The notes under the pieces were generated by a model, which was not told where the DNA came from, did not search any database, and saw only the letters and a program-made list of their open reading frames with translations. The position numbers and the translations under genes were made by a program. From Streptomyces sp. CB00316 (GTDB taxonomy: Bacteria > Actinomycetota > Actinomycetes > Streptomycetales > Streptomycetaceae): a stretch of 64,000 bases of DNA. Positions 1-7,969 of this stretch are shown here, one piece after another (within the stretch, counting starts at the first letter, position 1; each line of letters opens with the position of its first letter). Location: assembly GCF_001905595.1 (NCBI RefSeq), contig NZ_LIXI01000014.1:1-64000 (forward strand). Direction: 5' to 3'.

Positions 1-653
1 CACGCCCAAGGCCTGGTCGAACGGCCCTCGTGGGGGTGCCGGTGTCCGGGCGGGCATGGGGAGTCGGCGAGGAAGAGGGTGACCATGCGGTTGATGTAGT
101 GGAACGTCACCACGACGCCGCAGAGTCCCGGCGCCTGGGCGTCTGGGCGTCTGGGCGTCTGGGCGTCCGTGAACGGGAGAGGGGCAGTGCTGAGGGTTGG
201 GCTTTGCGGGCTGTGGAGTCCGGCTGTTCTGGCCCACTCGGCGACCGGGGAGAACGTCATGTCCGGCGGCAACCATCATGCACACCACCGCCCTGGCCAT
301 GCGTCCCACCACACCCCGGCCCCCTGACACCAGGCGACTCACTCAGCCTGCTACCCCCCGCACCCCTACCCCCCGAACTCGCATGGGCCCAGGACAACCC
401 ACCCATCGCCAAAGCCCTCGCCCTCATCCTCGCCCGGCAGGAATGAACGAGACGGCTGACTTCACCAGCAGTCCCGCCAGGCGCCCGGGATCACACGCGC
501 CCCAGGGTGTGTTTGGGTGTAATGTCGCATTTGGCCGCGCCGACTGTGCCACCCCGCCGGACGACGAAGAAGGCATTCCGTCCTGCGCGCCGCTCGGCCG
601 GCTGAAGGATCACCGAACTCACCTTTCACATCCGCCAGGCGGAAGGGTCTGCC
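1..653. other. No convincing gene; intergenic or decayed DNA
   Basis: I see no coding region with a recognisable domain in this stretch. A plus-strand frame ending at 446 closes with a protein-like tail (AWAQDNPPIAKALALILARQ), which may be the remnant of a lost gene, but nothing upstream supports a product. The stretch also holds a short tandem repeat, listed separately, and runs up to the ribosome binding site of the hydrolase at 654. Confidence 0.4.
135..166. repeat. 8-bp tandem repeat, four copies
   Basis: The unit ctgggcgt occurs four times head to tail. It lies in non-coding DNA. A repeat of this kind can change copy number by slippage, but no promoter or gene is positioned to make that meaningful. 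Confidence 0.75.
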
Positions 654-1484
654 ATGAGCAAGGTCACCACGAGCGACGGCACGAGCATCTTCTACAAGGA
701 CTGGGGTCCGCGCGACGGCCGGCCGATCGTGTTCCACCACGGCTGGCCGCTCAGCGCCGACGACTGGGACAACCAAATGCTGTTCTTCCTCGCGGAGGGC
801 TATCGCGTGATCGCCCATGACCGTCGAGGACATGGGCGTTCCTCCCAGAGTCCGAGCGGTCACGAGATGGACACCTATGCCGCCGATGTGGCAGCGGTGA
901 CCGACGCTCTGGACCTGCGGGAAGCCGTCCACATCGGCCACTCCACCGGCGGTGGCGAGGTCGCCCGGTACGTGGCGCGCGCAAAGCCGGGACGGGTCGC
1001 CAAGGCAGTCCTGGTCGGAGCGGTGCCACCGATCATGGTGCGAACGTCGGCCAACCCCGGCGGCCTGCCCATCGAGGTGTTCGACGGCTTCCGCGCGTCC
1101 CTCGTCGCCAACCGTGCGCAGTTCTACGTGGACGTTCCCTCAGGGCCGTTCTACGGGTACAACCGGCCCGGCGCCGAGGTATCCCGGGGAGTGATCGACA
1201 ACTGGTGGCGCCAGGGCATGCGGGGAGCCGCCAACGCCCACTACGAGTGCATCAAGGCGTTCTCCGAGACGGACTTCACCGAGGACCTCAAGGCGATCGA
1301 CGTCCCCGTCCTGGTGGCGCACGGCACCGACGACCAGATCGTGCCCTACGACGACTCGGCGCCGCTGTCGGTCGAGCTCCTCAAGAACGGCCGGCTCAAG
1401 AGCTACGACGGTCTGCCTCACGGCATGCTCACGACGCACCCCGAGGTGCTCAACCCCGACCTGCTGGCGTTCGTCAGGGAGTAG
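654..1484 (+). CDS. Alpha/beta-hydrolase, cofactor-free haloperoxidase type
   Basis: A 276-residue cytoplasmic alpha/beta-hydrolase of the group annotated as non-haem chloroperoxidase, esterase or perhydrolase. The nucleophile elbow GHSTGG places Ser97, HGTDDQIV gives Asp227, and GLPHGM gives His256. This spacing matches the Ser98-Asp228-His257 triad of the cofactor-free haloperoxidases. An oxyanion motif HHGWPLS is at 28-34. Family members hydrolyse small esters and can form peracids; the true substrate cannot be read from sequence. The ATG at 654 is preceded by ggaagg at a suitable distance. Length is typical for the family and the gene appears monocistronic. Confidence 0.9.
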   Translation: MSKVTTSDGTSIFYKDWGPRDGRPIVFHHGWPLSADDWDNQMLFFLAEGYRVIAHDRRGHGRSSQSPSGHEMDTYAADVAAVTDALDLREAVHIGHSTGGGEVARYVARAKPGRVAKAVLVGAVPPIMVRTSANPGGLPIEVFDGFRASLVANRAQFYVDVPSGPFYGYNRPGAEVSRGVIDNWWRQGMRGAANAHYECIKAFSETDFTEDLKAIDVPVLVAHGTDDQIVPYDDSAPLSVELLKNGRLKSYDGLPHGMLTTHPEVLNPDLLAFVRE

Positions 1485-1544
1485 GCAGCGTAGGCAGCGC
1501 TCCTTGGACCGTCGGCCCCCGGGCCCGGCCTGACGACCCTGGCC

Positions 1545-1690
1545 CGTGAGCGGAGAGCTCGCGCAGGGCGTCATGGAACTGCTCGGAGTCCAGGCCGGGC
1601 AGGACCCTCACGTCGAGGGCGAGCAGCGCCATGGCGATCGCGAAGATGCCGTCGGACAACGTGATCGCCCTGGTCCCCTTCCCCACGTCC
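1545..1690 (-). pseudogene. TMEM175/DUF1211 N-terminal fragment, inverted
   Basis: On the minus strand a short frame reads RAITLSDGIFAIAMALLALD, the hallmark first membrane helix (SDGxFAIAxxLL) of the TMEM175 (DUF1211) potassium-channel family. It then continues through LPGLDSEQFHDALREL before homology ends. The following helices are missing. The C-terminal half of the same family is found immediately adjacent on the plus strand. I infer one ancestral gene broken by an inversion, plus loss of roughly the second helix. Confidence 0.6.
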
Positions 1691-1996
1691 ATCCTCGCCG
1701 AGTGCGGAGCACGTGAGCCGTGGGCGGTGGTGATGTACGCCGCGACCATCTGCCTCATCGACCTGCTGCAGCTCGCCATGTTCGCGACGCTGAAGGGCCG
1801 GCACGGTGTCCACGCCGTGGGCGAGTGGCGGGACACCGCGGCAGACCTGATCGCGACGATCGCGGTGTTCGGAGCCTCCGCACCCATCGCCTTCTTCGCC
1901 CCGCAGGCAGCCATGCGGTGCTGGCTCGCCCCTTTCCCCGTCAAGGCCGCCCTCGGCCGGCAGGAACGGCTCCGGAGCGCCCGGCGGGACAGCTGA
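1655..1996 (+). pseudogene. TMEM175/DUF1211 C-terminal fragment
   Basis: A plus-strand frame contains IALVPFPTSILAE followed by two hydrophobic segments (WAVVMYAATICLIDLLQLAMF and DLIATIAVFGASAPIAFFAP). This matches the later helices of DUF1211/TMEM175 proteins, where a P-F-P-T motif is usual. An ATG exists at 1631, but the family's first helix, with the selectivity-filter motif, is absent from this strand. It lies inverted just upstream. The product could not form the normal 6-helix subunit. Confidence 0.6.
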
Positions 1997-2037
1997 GACC
2001 CTGGGCGACGGGTACCTCGCGCTCGGCGGACGCCCCG

Positions 2038-2619
2038 TTACGGCGCGTCCACCAGGATCCGTCCGTCGGCCGGGGTACGTGAGGCGAGGCCGTTGGCGTA
2101 GAAGGATTCGACGCGGGACTGCTCCGTCGCGTTCGGGACCGAATTCCTGCAGCTGGTCCCGGCGCTCGAGCCCGACATCAGCTGGGAGCACGGGCCGGGC
2201 TTGGTGTCCGGCAGGCCCAGGCTGTGGCCGATCTCGTGAGCGGCGATGCGGGTCTTGTCGTGCCCCTGGGTGACCGCCTGGCTGCCCAGTTCCACCCGGG
2301 CCTGGCCGCCCGGGCGGACCGGGCCGAGTGTGGCCTGCGGCCAGCCGCTCGTGGCCACGATCTGGATCTCGGCGCGCGCGCCGGGCGCGGCCTCGACCAG
2401 CTTGACGTTGTCGACGTTCGCGTTCCACGAGGCGACCCCTGCCGCGATCGCCGCCTCCCAGCCGCCCGCGCGACTGTCGTCGTAGCGGAGTGTCACCACG
2501 GCTGCCGCGCCTTCCGTGACGTGTGGAGCCGGCGCGTGCGTGGCGCTCGCCGCCGTGACAGTGGTCAGGGTGATCGCCGCGGCGATGCCGGCCGCCTTCA
2601 GCGCTATCGAATTCAGCAT
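2038..2619 (-). CDS. snpA: Snapalysin, secreted small neutral metalloprotease (M7)
   Basis: A 193-residue precursor of the Streptomyces snapalysin family, a minimal secreted zinc endopeptidase preferring aromatic residues at P1'. The start chosen at 2619 gives a clean Sec signal peptide (MLNSIALKAAGIAAAITLTT, cleavage near ASATHA) and is preceded by gaaggga at a good distance; a start 18 nt upstream lacks a comparable site. The zinc motif HEIGHSLGLPD supplies His128, Glu129, His132 and the third ligand Asp138, diagnostic for M7. Two cysteines in the C-terminal part (GPCSQLM and TSCRN) fit the conserved disulfide. The usual divergent LysR activator gene snpR is not beside it here. Confidence 0.93.
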   Translation of the reverse strand: MLNSIALKAAGIAAAITLTTVTAASATHAPAPHVTEGAAAVVTLRYDDSRAGGWEAAIAAGVASWNANVDNVKLVEAAPGARAEIQIVATSGWPQATLGPVRPGGQARVELGSQAVTQGHDKTRIAAHEIGHSLGLPDTKPGPCSQLMSGSSAGTSCRNSVPNATEQSRVESFYANGLASRTPADGRILVDAP

Positions 2620-2643
2620 TGCTGTCCCTTCACTCATGGGGGG

Positions 2644-2665
2644 CTCGGCTCCGGGCGGAGCCGAG
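2644..2665 (-). promoter_or_regulatory. Perfect hairpin in the snpA 5' leader
   Basis: Ten-base arms (ctcggctccg and cggagccgag) separated by two bases lie 25-46 nt upstream of the snpA ATG. In the transcript this would form a very stable stem just before the ribosome binding site. Such leader hairpins often stabilise mRNA for secreted enzymes. A terminator role is unlikely because no T-run follows. Confidence 0.45.
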
Positions 2666-2676
2666 AGTGCGCGGAT

Positions 2677-2695
2677 CCGGTTGCCCGGCAACCGG
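2677..2695. promoter_or_regulatory. 19-bp perfect palindrome upstream of snpA
   Basis: The sequence ccggttgcccggcaaccgg is a perfect dyad with 9-bp arms around a single base. It lies about 58-76 bp before the snpA start. Its position and symmetry suggest a protein-binding site. Which regulator binds is unknown. Confidence 0.45.
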
Positions 2696-2963
2696 CTTGG
2701 ATACAGGGCCAGTTGCCGAACCTTCGGGAGCCGCAGAACCTATGCCCACTACAAGCCTTTCGCCATGCACCTGTCACTCTGGACAGGCCGGAAACTGCTG
2801 GCACGGATCGCAACGCGGCAGCACCTTCCCGTACCGGCCTGTTCACCCCTCACACGGCCATGGCCGGATGGGACCGGTCTCCCACGGGTGAGGAACGGGA
2901 ACGGTACGCCCGCGGCGCGGCGGCGGCGCCGCGTGCCGACGGGCCGTTCCGTACGCTGGGTGC

Positions 2964-3869
2964 ATGCGCATGCGCCCCACTCTGAGCTGGACCCCCACCG
3001 AGGAAGTGTCGCCGGGCACCACCGATCTGGAGCCGGTCGCCGACGCGCTGAGCAGTGGCGACGTGCTGGTGCTGAGCGGGGCGGGCATCTCCACCGAGTC
3101 GGGCATCCCCGACTACCGGGGGGAGGGCGGAAGCCTGAGCCGGCACACGCCGATGACGTACCAGGACTTCACCGCCGACGCCCAGGCCCGTCGCAGGTAC
3201 TGGGCGCGCAGCCATCTCGGCTGGCGCACCTTCGGCAGCGCCCGCCCCAATGCCGGGCACCGGGCCGTGGCCTCGTTCGAACGGCACGGCATGCTCTCGG
3301 GCGTGATCACCCAGAACGTCGACGGCCTGCACCAGGCCGCCGGCAGCGAAGAGGTCGTGGAACTGCACGGAAGCCTGGACCGGGTGGTCTGTCTCTCCTG
3401 CGACAGCCTCAGCCCGCGCCGCGAGCTCGCCCGGCAGTTGGAGGAGGCCAACGAGGGCTTCGCACCCGTGGCCGCCGCGATCAACCCGGACGGCGACGCC
3501 GACCTCACCGACGAGCAGGTCGGGGACTTTCGCGTGGTGCCGTGCACCGTCTGCGGCGGCATTCTCAAACCCGACGTGGTGTTCTTCGGGGAGGCCGTGC
3601 CCGCCGAGCGGGTCGAACACTGCCGCGCACTGGTCCGCCAGGCCGCCACGGTGCTCGTCCTGGGCTCCTCACTGACCGTGATGTCCGGGCTCCGGTTCGT
3701 CCGCCAGGCGGCCCAGGCCGGACAGCCCGTGCTGATCGTCAACCGGGATGCGACCCGGGGCGACCGCCACGCCGTCACCCGCGTCGCACTCCCGCTGGGG
3801 ACGGCCCTCACCACCCTGGCCGGCCGGCTGGGCGTCCCCGTCGACGACGGGTCGACCGGAACCGGGTGA
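2964..3869 (+). CDS. Sir2-family NAD-dependent protein deacylase
   Basis: A 301-residue sirtuin that removes acyl groups from lysine using NAD. The NAD-binding motif GAGIS is at 39-43 and GIPDYRG at 47-53. TQNVDGLH is at 116-123 and the catalytic His135 is in ELHG. The structural zinc is held by Cys143, Cys146, Cys194 and Cys197 (two CxxC pairs). The pattern fits the bacterial class II-like/SIRT4-like branch rather than the short CobB form. It is monocistronic. The 3' end is duplicated: the 20 bp carrying the TGA stop is repeated directly afterwards. The ATG at 2964 lies close to MRMRPTLSW; an alternative start two codons later is possible. Confidence 0.93.
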   Translation: MRMRPTLSWTPTEEVSPGTTDLEPVADALSSGDVLVLSGAGISTESGIPDYRGEGGSLSRHTPMTYQDFTADAQARRRYWARSHLGWRTFGSARPNAGHRAVASFERHGMLSGVITQNVDGLHQAAGSEEVVELHGSLDRVVCLSCDSLSPRRELARQLEEANEGFAPVAAAINPDGDADLTDEQVGDFRVVPCTVCGGILKPDVVFFGEAVPAERVEHCRALVRQAATVLVLGSSLTVMSGLRFVRQAAQAGQPVLIVNRDATRGDRHAVTRVALPLGTALTTLAGRLGVPVDDGSTGTG

Positions 3870-3890
3870 TGTCGACTGGAACCGGGTGAT
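3851..3890. repeat. 20-bp tandem duplication across the sirtuin stop codon
   Basis: Two adjacent 20-bp copies (gtcgaccggaaccgggtgat and the same with one c-to-t change) span the end of the sirtuin gene. The first copy contains the stop. It looks like a recent slippage duplication with no evident function. Confidence 0.8.
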
Positions 3891-4016
3891 GTCGGCCAGG
3901 ATTTACTCCCGATATAGATGCTTTTGAGTTGGTTTCCCGTGCACTCAGTCGGGAACTCGCAGTGAGGCGGAGCGCAAGGTTCCGCCTCGTGCAGCACCCG
4001 TCGTTCTGGAGATTTC

Positions 4017-4871
4017 ATGTCAGAGCAGCGCAAGAATCCGTTCGCCACCGTCGATCCGTACACCGGAGAAACCCTCGCGGAGTTCCCGGCCATCGAGGGC
4101 GCGGAGGTGGACGCAGTCCTGGAGACCGCGGGCGACGCCTTCGACGCGTGGCGGAAGCGGAGCATCGAGGAACGTGCCGCGCTGGTCGGGCGCGTCGCCG
4201 GGCTGATGAAGGAGCGCAAGGAGACCTTGGCGCGCCTGATCACCCTGGAGATGGGCAAGCTGATCTCCGAAGCCCGCGGAGAGGTGGATCTCGCCGCGTC
4301 GGTCCTCGCGTACTACGCGGAGCACGGCCCCGCTTTCGCGGCCCGTGAGCCGCTCGACGTCGAGGGGGGCGAGGCGTATCTCGTCAACGAGCCGCTCGGG
4401 GTCCTGCTCGGCGTCATGCCCTGGAACTTCCCGCTCTATCAGGTGGTGCGCTTCGCGGGGCCCAACCTGGTGCTGGGCAACACCGTTCTCGTCAAGCACG
4501 CCGGGATCTGCCCCCAGTCCGCGCTCGCCCTGGAGGTGCTGTTCCGCGACGTGGGCGCGCCCGAGGGCGTCTACACGAACCTGTTCGTGAGCCACGACGA
4601 GATCTCGCGCATCATCGACAGCCCGGTGGTGAAGGGCGCCTCGCTGACCGGCAGCGAGCGGGCCGGGGCCCGGGTAGCCGAACGGGCCGGGCGCAAAGGC
4701 ATGGTCTGGGTCAACCACCCGACCTCTACCCAGCCCGACCTGCCGTTCGGCGGGATCAGGCGCTCCGGCTACGGACGGGAACTCTCGAAGCTCGGCATGC
4801 AGGAGTTCGTCAACCGCAAGCTCGTGCGTGTGCTCCCGCCCGACGCCGAGCTGAGCGGCATCGCGGGCTGA
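4017..4871 (+). CDS. Aldehyde dehydrogenase lacking its catalytic core (in-frame deletion)
   Basis: The 284-residue product begins and ends like a full succinate-semialdehyde-type aldehyde dehydrogenase (usual length about 455-460). The N-terminal part shows the NAD-binding landmarks MPWNFPLYQ and LTGSERAG. Near residue 227 the sequence jumps directly from ERAGRK to GMVWVNHPT and the normal C-terminus (LPFGGIRRSGYGRELSKLG). The missing stretch of about 170 residues should carry the general-base Glu and the nucleophilic Cys, so the protein cannot be an active dehydrogenase. The reading frame stays open, so it may still be translated. The ATG follows tggag. It is separated from the aldo/keto reductase by about 150 bp. 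Treat as an inactive remnant. Confidence 0.85.
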   Translation: MSEQRKNPFATVDPYTGETLAEFPAIEGAEVDAVLETAGDAFDAWRKRSIEERAALVGRVAGLMKERKETLARLITLEMGKLISEARGEVDLAASVLAYYAEHGPAFAAREPLDVEGGEAYLVNEPLGVLLGVMPWNFPLYQVVRFAGPNLVLGNTVLVKHAGICPQSALALEVLFRDVGAPEGVYTNLFVSHDEISRIIDSPVVKGASLTGSERAGARVAERAGRKGMVWVNHPTSTQPDLPFGGIRRSGYGRELSKLGMQEFVNRKLVRVLPPDAELSGIAG

Positions 4872-5018
4872 GGAGCTCTCTCGGGGCAGTACCGCGCCCG
4901 ATCCCCAGGGCCGCCCTCCCGCCCGGCCCGCCGTGCCCGCCGCAGGCGGACCGGCACGGCCACCCGTCCCGTACACCCCTCTCACCGCCTTCCGAGGCGT
5001 CGACACCAAGGAGTCACC

Positions 5019-5846
5019 GTGCCCGCAGTACCAGACATCACCCTCAACAACGGCGTGTCGATCCCCCAGCTCGGCTTCGGTACCTTCCAGATCCCTCCGA
5101 AGGAGACCCGCGAGACCACGCTGGCCGCTCTGGAGACCGGATACCGGCACATCGACACGGCGGAGATGTACGGCAACGAGAAGGAGGTCGGTCAGGCGGT
5201 CCGCGACTCCGGGCTCGACCGCGCCGACGTCTTCGTGACGAGCAAGCTGAACAACGACGCGCACCAGCACGACGAGGCGCTGCGGGCGTTCGACCGCACC
5301 ATGGAGGAGCTCGGTCTCGAGTACCTGGACCTCTTCCTCATCCACTGGCCCCTACCGGGTTCGGGGGACTTCGTGGAGACCTGGAAGGCCCTGGAGAAGA
5401 TCTACCGGTCCGGACGGGCCAAGGCGATCGGGGTCTCCAACTTCCAGCCGAACCACCTGCGCCGGCTCCTGGAGAGCAGCACGGTGGTGCCCGCCGTCAA
5501 TCAGATCGAGGTGCATCCCTACCTCACCCAGGACGCCGTACGGGCCTTCGGCGCCGAGCACGGCATCGCCACGGAGGCCTGGTCGCCCATCGCCCAGGGC
5601 AAGGTCCTCTCGGACCCGGCGATCACCCGCATCGCCGAGCGGGTGGGCCGGTCGGCCGCGCAGGTGACGCTGCGCTGGCACCTCCAGCGCGGGGACATCG
5701 TCTTCCCCAAGTCCGTGACGAGGAAGCGGATCGAGGAGAACTTCGCGCTCTTCGACTTCGAGCTCACCGAGGGCGACATCGGTGAGATCTCCGCCCTCAA
5801 CCGTGACGAGCGCACCGGGCCCGACCCGGACACGTTCAACGGCTGA
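5019..5846 (+). CDS. Aldo/keto reductase (2,5-diketogluconate reductase-like)
   Basis: A 275-residue NADPH-dependent carbonyl reductase with a TIM-barrel fold. The catalytic tetrad is complete: Asp46, Tyr51, Lys76 and His109 (HIDTAEMYG, TSKLNN, LIHWPLP). The family signature GVSNF and the NADPH phosphate-binding IVFPKSVTRKRIEEN near the C-terminus are present. Length is normal for the AKR5-like bacterial branch, which reduces sugar-derived ketones and small aldehydes. The start is GTG at 5019, chosen because aaggagt sits directly upstream. It follows the damaged aldehyde dehydrogenase on the same strand, so the two may once have acted on related carbonyl substrates. Confidence 0.92.
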   Translation: MPAVPDITLNNGVSIPQLGFGTFQIPPKETRETTLAALETGYRHIDTAEMYGNEKEVGQAVRDSGLDRADVFVTSKLNNDAHQHDEALRAFDRTMEELGLEYLDLFLIHWPLPGSGDFVETWKALEKIYRSGRAKAIGVSNFQPNHLRRLLESSTVVPAVNQIEVHPYLTQDAVRAFGAEHGIATEAWSPIAQGKVLSDPAITRIAERVGRSAAQVTLRWHLQRGDIVFPKSVTRKRIEENFALFDFELTEGDIGEISALNRDERTGPDPDTFNG

Positions 5847-5869
5847 CCCGGGCGTCAGGTGGTTCGCGA

Positions 5870-5902
5870 GCCCGTCCCCGGGCAACGTTTCCGGGGGCGG
5901 GC
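5870..5902 (+). terminator. Hairpin terminator after the aldo/keto reductase
   Basis: Twelve-base arms (gcccgtccccgg and ccgggggcgggc, one G-U pair) with a nine-base loop lie 24 nt after the stop codon. No T-run follows, as is common in Streptomyces. The DNA from here to 6145 holds no recognisable gene; a short acidic frame (DFARWLATEDEDGIARL) may be a decayed remnant. Confidence 0.6.
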
Positions 5903-6145
5903 CTTCGTACGGCCGCCGCGGGCGTGGCCGACTTCGCCCGGTGGCTCGCGACCGAGGACGAGGACGGCATCGCCCGGCTGTGCACCATGGTCGGCGCGCT
6001 CGTACCGGCCCGCGCCACCAAGAGCTCCCCGGTCTCCGAGGAGATCCTCACCGCCGCGCGAAGCGCTGACGGACGCCGGTTCGGCTCAGCGCCTCCACCA
6101 CCCGCCCAACGGCCGTGATCGCACGGGGGGTGCGAATCCGCGGGG

Positions 6146-7168
6146 CTACGAAGCGAACTTCCGCAGGTCCGCCGCCAGCGAGCTGACGGCCGCGGGATTG
6201 CGCGGGCTCTCGACCAGATCCACATAGTCGAGGACGACGATCCGGTCGTTCTTGATCGCGGAGACGTTCGCGAGCGGCTTGTAGGACTTCAGGAACGTGC
6301 GCTTCTGCTCGGCGCCGGTGTCCCCGTAGTTGTTGATGACGATGACCTCGGGGTCGCGGTCGACCACCGTCTCCCAGCCCACCGTCGTCCAGCTGTCCTT
6401 GAGGTCCTTCATGATGTGGTCGCCGCCGGCCTTGGTGATGATGTCGTGCGGTCCGGCGTACGCGCCCGAGGTCAGCGGCTTGTCCTTCCCGTCGTCGTAC
6501 AGGAAGACACGCGGGCGGTCACTCCCCTTCGGTGCCTTCGCCTGTGCGTCGGCGACCTGCTTCCGGAAGGACGCGATGAGGGTGTCCGCGCGGTCCTCGA
6601 CGTCGAAGATCCTTCCGAGGTTCCGCAGGTCGGTGTAGAGCGCTTCGAGGGGCGGCATGACTCCGCGGGCCTTGCCCTGTCCGTTACGACACGATTCGCT
6701 CAGCAGGTACGAGTCGACGCCCACGCGCTCCAGCTCGGCGGGGGTGAAGCCCTCGCCCTCGTTGAAGCCGTAGTTCCAGCCGGCGAAGACCAGGTCGGCG
6801 CGGGCGTCCAGGACCAGTTCCTTGTTGATGCGCTCCTTGGAGAGCCACGTGGTCTTCTTGTAGCCGTCCTTCCACGGGACGGACGTCATGTCGCCCTTGT
6901 CGTCGGGCATCACGTATCCGGCCATGTGGTCCTCGAGTCCGAGGGCGAACATGATCTCGGTGATGCCGACGTCGTTCGTCACGACGCGCCGGGGCGCCTT
7001 CTCGTAGCTCTTCTTCTCTCCGCAGTTCTCGACGGTCACCGGGTAGTGCCGGTCCGCCTTCGCGCTGTCGTTCTTCCCGTCCGACTGCGGCGTGACGTCC
7101 GCTCCGCAGCCGGTGAGAGCCAGGGCGGCGGCGAGGACGAGGGCTGCGGGACGCAGGGGGTTCGGCAT
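6146..7168 (-). CDS. Siderophore ABC transporter substrate-binding lipoprotein
   Basis: A 340-residue class III (FepB/BtuF-fold) solute-binding protein. The signal peptide ends in the lipobox LTGC with Cys21 as the lipidation site, so it is anchored outside the membrane. Two lobes joined by a long helix are implied by the motifs RRVVTNDVGITEIMFALGL, ADLVFAGWN and DPEVIVINNYG. It is the third gene of a minus-strand set: permease at 7969, ATPase at 7184, then this gene after a 15-nt gap with gaggag as ribosome binding site. The ligand is most likely a ferric siderophore. Confidence 0.9.
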   Translation of the reverse strand: MPNPLRPAALVLAAALALTGCGADVTPQSDGKNDSAKADRHYPVTVENCGEKKSYEKAPRRVVTNDVGITEIMFALGLEDHMAGYVMPDDKGDMTSVPWKDGYKKTTWLSKERINKELVLDARADLVFAGWNYGFNEGEGFTPAELERVGVDSYLLSESCRNGQGKARGVMPPLEALYTDLRNLGRIFDVEDRADTLIASFRKQVADAQAKAPKGSDRPRVFLYDDGKDKPLTSGAYAGPHDIITKAGGDHIMKDLKDSWTTVGWETVVDRDPEVIVINNYGDTGAEQKRTFLKSYKPLANVSAIKNDRIVVLDYVDLVESPRNPAAVSSLAADLRKFAS

Positions 7169-7183
7169 GGTGGCTGGGGCTCC

Positions 7184-7969
7184 TCAGAGGGTGGCGGGGC
7201 GAGGCCGGGGGAGGTCGAAGATCAACTGGAGCGCGCCTGTCTCGGGGTGGGCGACGCGGTGCGCCCGTACGCCGAAGACCTCGGCCAGGAGCTCGGTGGT
7301 CAGGACGTCGTACGGGGCTCCGGAGGCGACGATCCGGCCGCCGTCGATGACGTGGATCAGGTCGCAGTGGAGGGCCGCGAGGTTGAGGTCGTGCAGCGCG
7401 GTGAACACGGTCAGGCCGCTGCCGCGGACCAGGGCGAGGATTTCCAGCTGGTGGGCGATGTCCAGGTGGTTGGTGGGCTCGTCGAGCACCAGGACCCGGG
7501 GCTGCTGGGCGAGAGCGCGGGCTATCAGGACGCGCTGCCTCTCGCCGCCGGAGAGGGTGAGGAAACCGCGTTCGGCCAGGTGGGCCGCGCCGACCCCGTC
7601 CAGTGCCTCGACGCAGCGGCCGCGGTCCTCGTCGGTCACCCGGGCCATCGGGCCCTGGTGCGGCAGACGCCCCATCGCCACGATCTCGGCCACGGTGAAG
7701 TCGAACTCCGCGACCGCGTCCTGCGGGAGGGCGGCCAGGCGGCGGGCGCCCTCACGGCTGCTCAGGGCGTGGAAGTCGTCACCGCCGATACGGACCGTGC
7801 CGGACGAGGGGCGCAGGGCCCGGTAGACGCAGCGCAACAGCGTGGACTTCCCGCTTCCGTTGGGGCCGACCAGGCCGACGAGCTGCCCCTCCCCCGCCCC
7901 GAGGGTCGCCTCGTCCACCAGGCGTGCGCCGGCGGTCTCGACGGTCAGCGCGTCGACGTCGATCCGCAT
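7184..7969 (-). CDS. Siderophore ABC transporter ATPase (FecE/FhuC type)
   Basis: A 261-residue ATP-binding subunit. It carries Walker A GPNGSGKS at 35-42, Q-loop LPQD at 81-84, signature LSGGERQR at 139-146, Walker B VLVLDEPTNHLD at 159-170 and the H-loop His at 193. It powers ferric-siderophore import with the permease upstream and the lipoprotein downstream. The ATG at 7969 overlaps the permease stop by one base (TGATG), indicating translational coupling. Only one permease gene is present in the operon, so it probably works as a homodimer. Confidence 0.93.
   Translation of the reverse strand: MRIDVDALTVETAGARLVDEATLGAGEGQLVGLVGPNGSGKSTLLRCVYRALRPSSGTVRIGGDDFHALSSREGARRLAALPQDAVAEFDFTVAEIVAMGRLPHQGPMARVTDEDRGRCVEALDGVGAAHLAERGFLTLSGGERQRVLIARALAQQPRVLVLDEPTNHLDIAHQLEILALVRGSGLTVFTALHDLNLAALHCDLIHVIDGGRIVASGAPYDVLTTELLAEVFGVRAHRVAHPETGALQLIFDLPRPRPATL

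Noticed and set aside
135..166. 8-bp repeats as a CRISPR or attachment site
   Set aside because: Direct head-to-tail copies without spacers; a simple sequence repeat.
30..446. Plus-strand frame at the window start
   Set aside because: Only the last 20 or so residues look protein-like; the rest is repeat-derived and low complexity.
5924..6118. Short plus-strand frame after the aldo/keto reductase
   Set aside because: No ribosome binding site or recognised domain, and it follows a terminator; possibly a remnant but not supportable as a gene.
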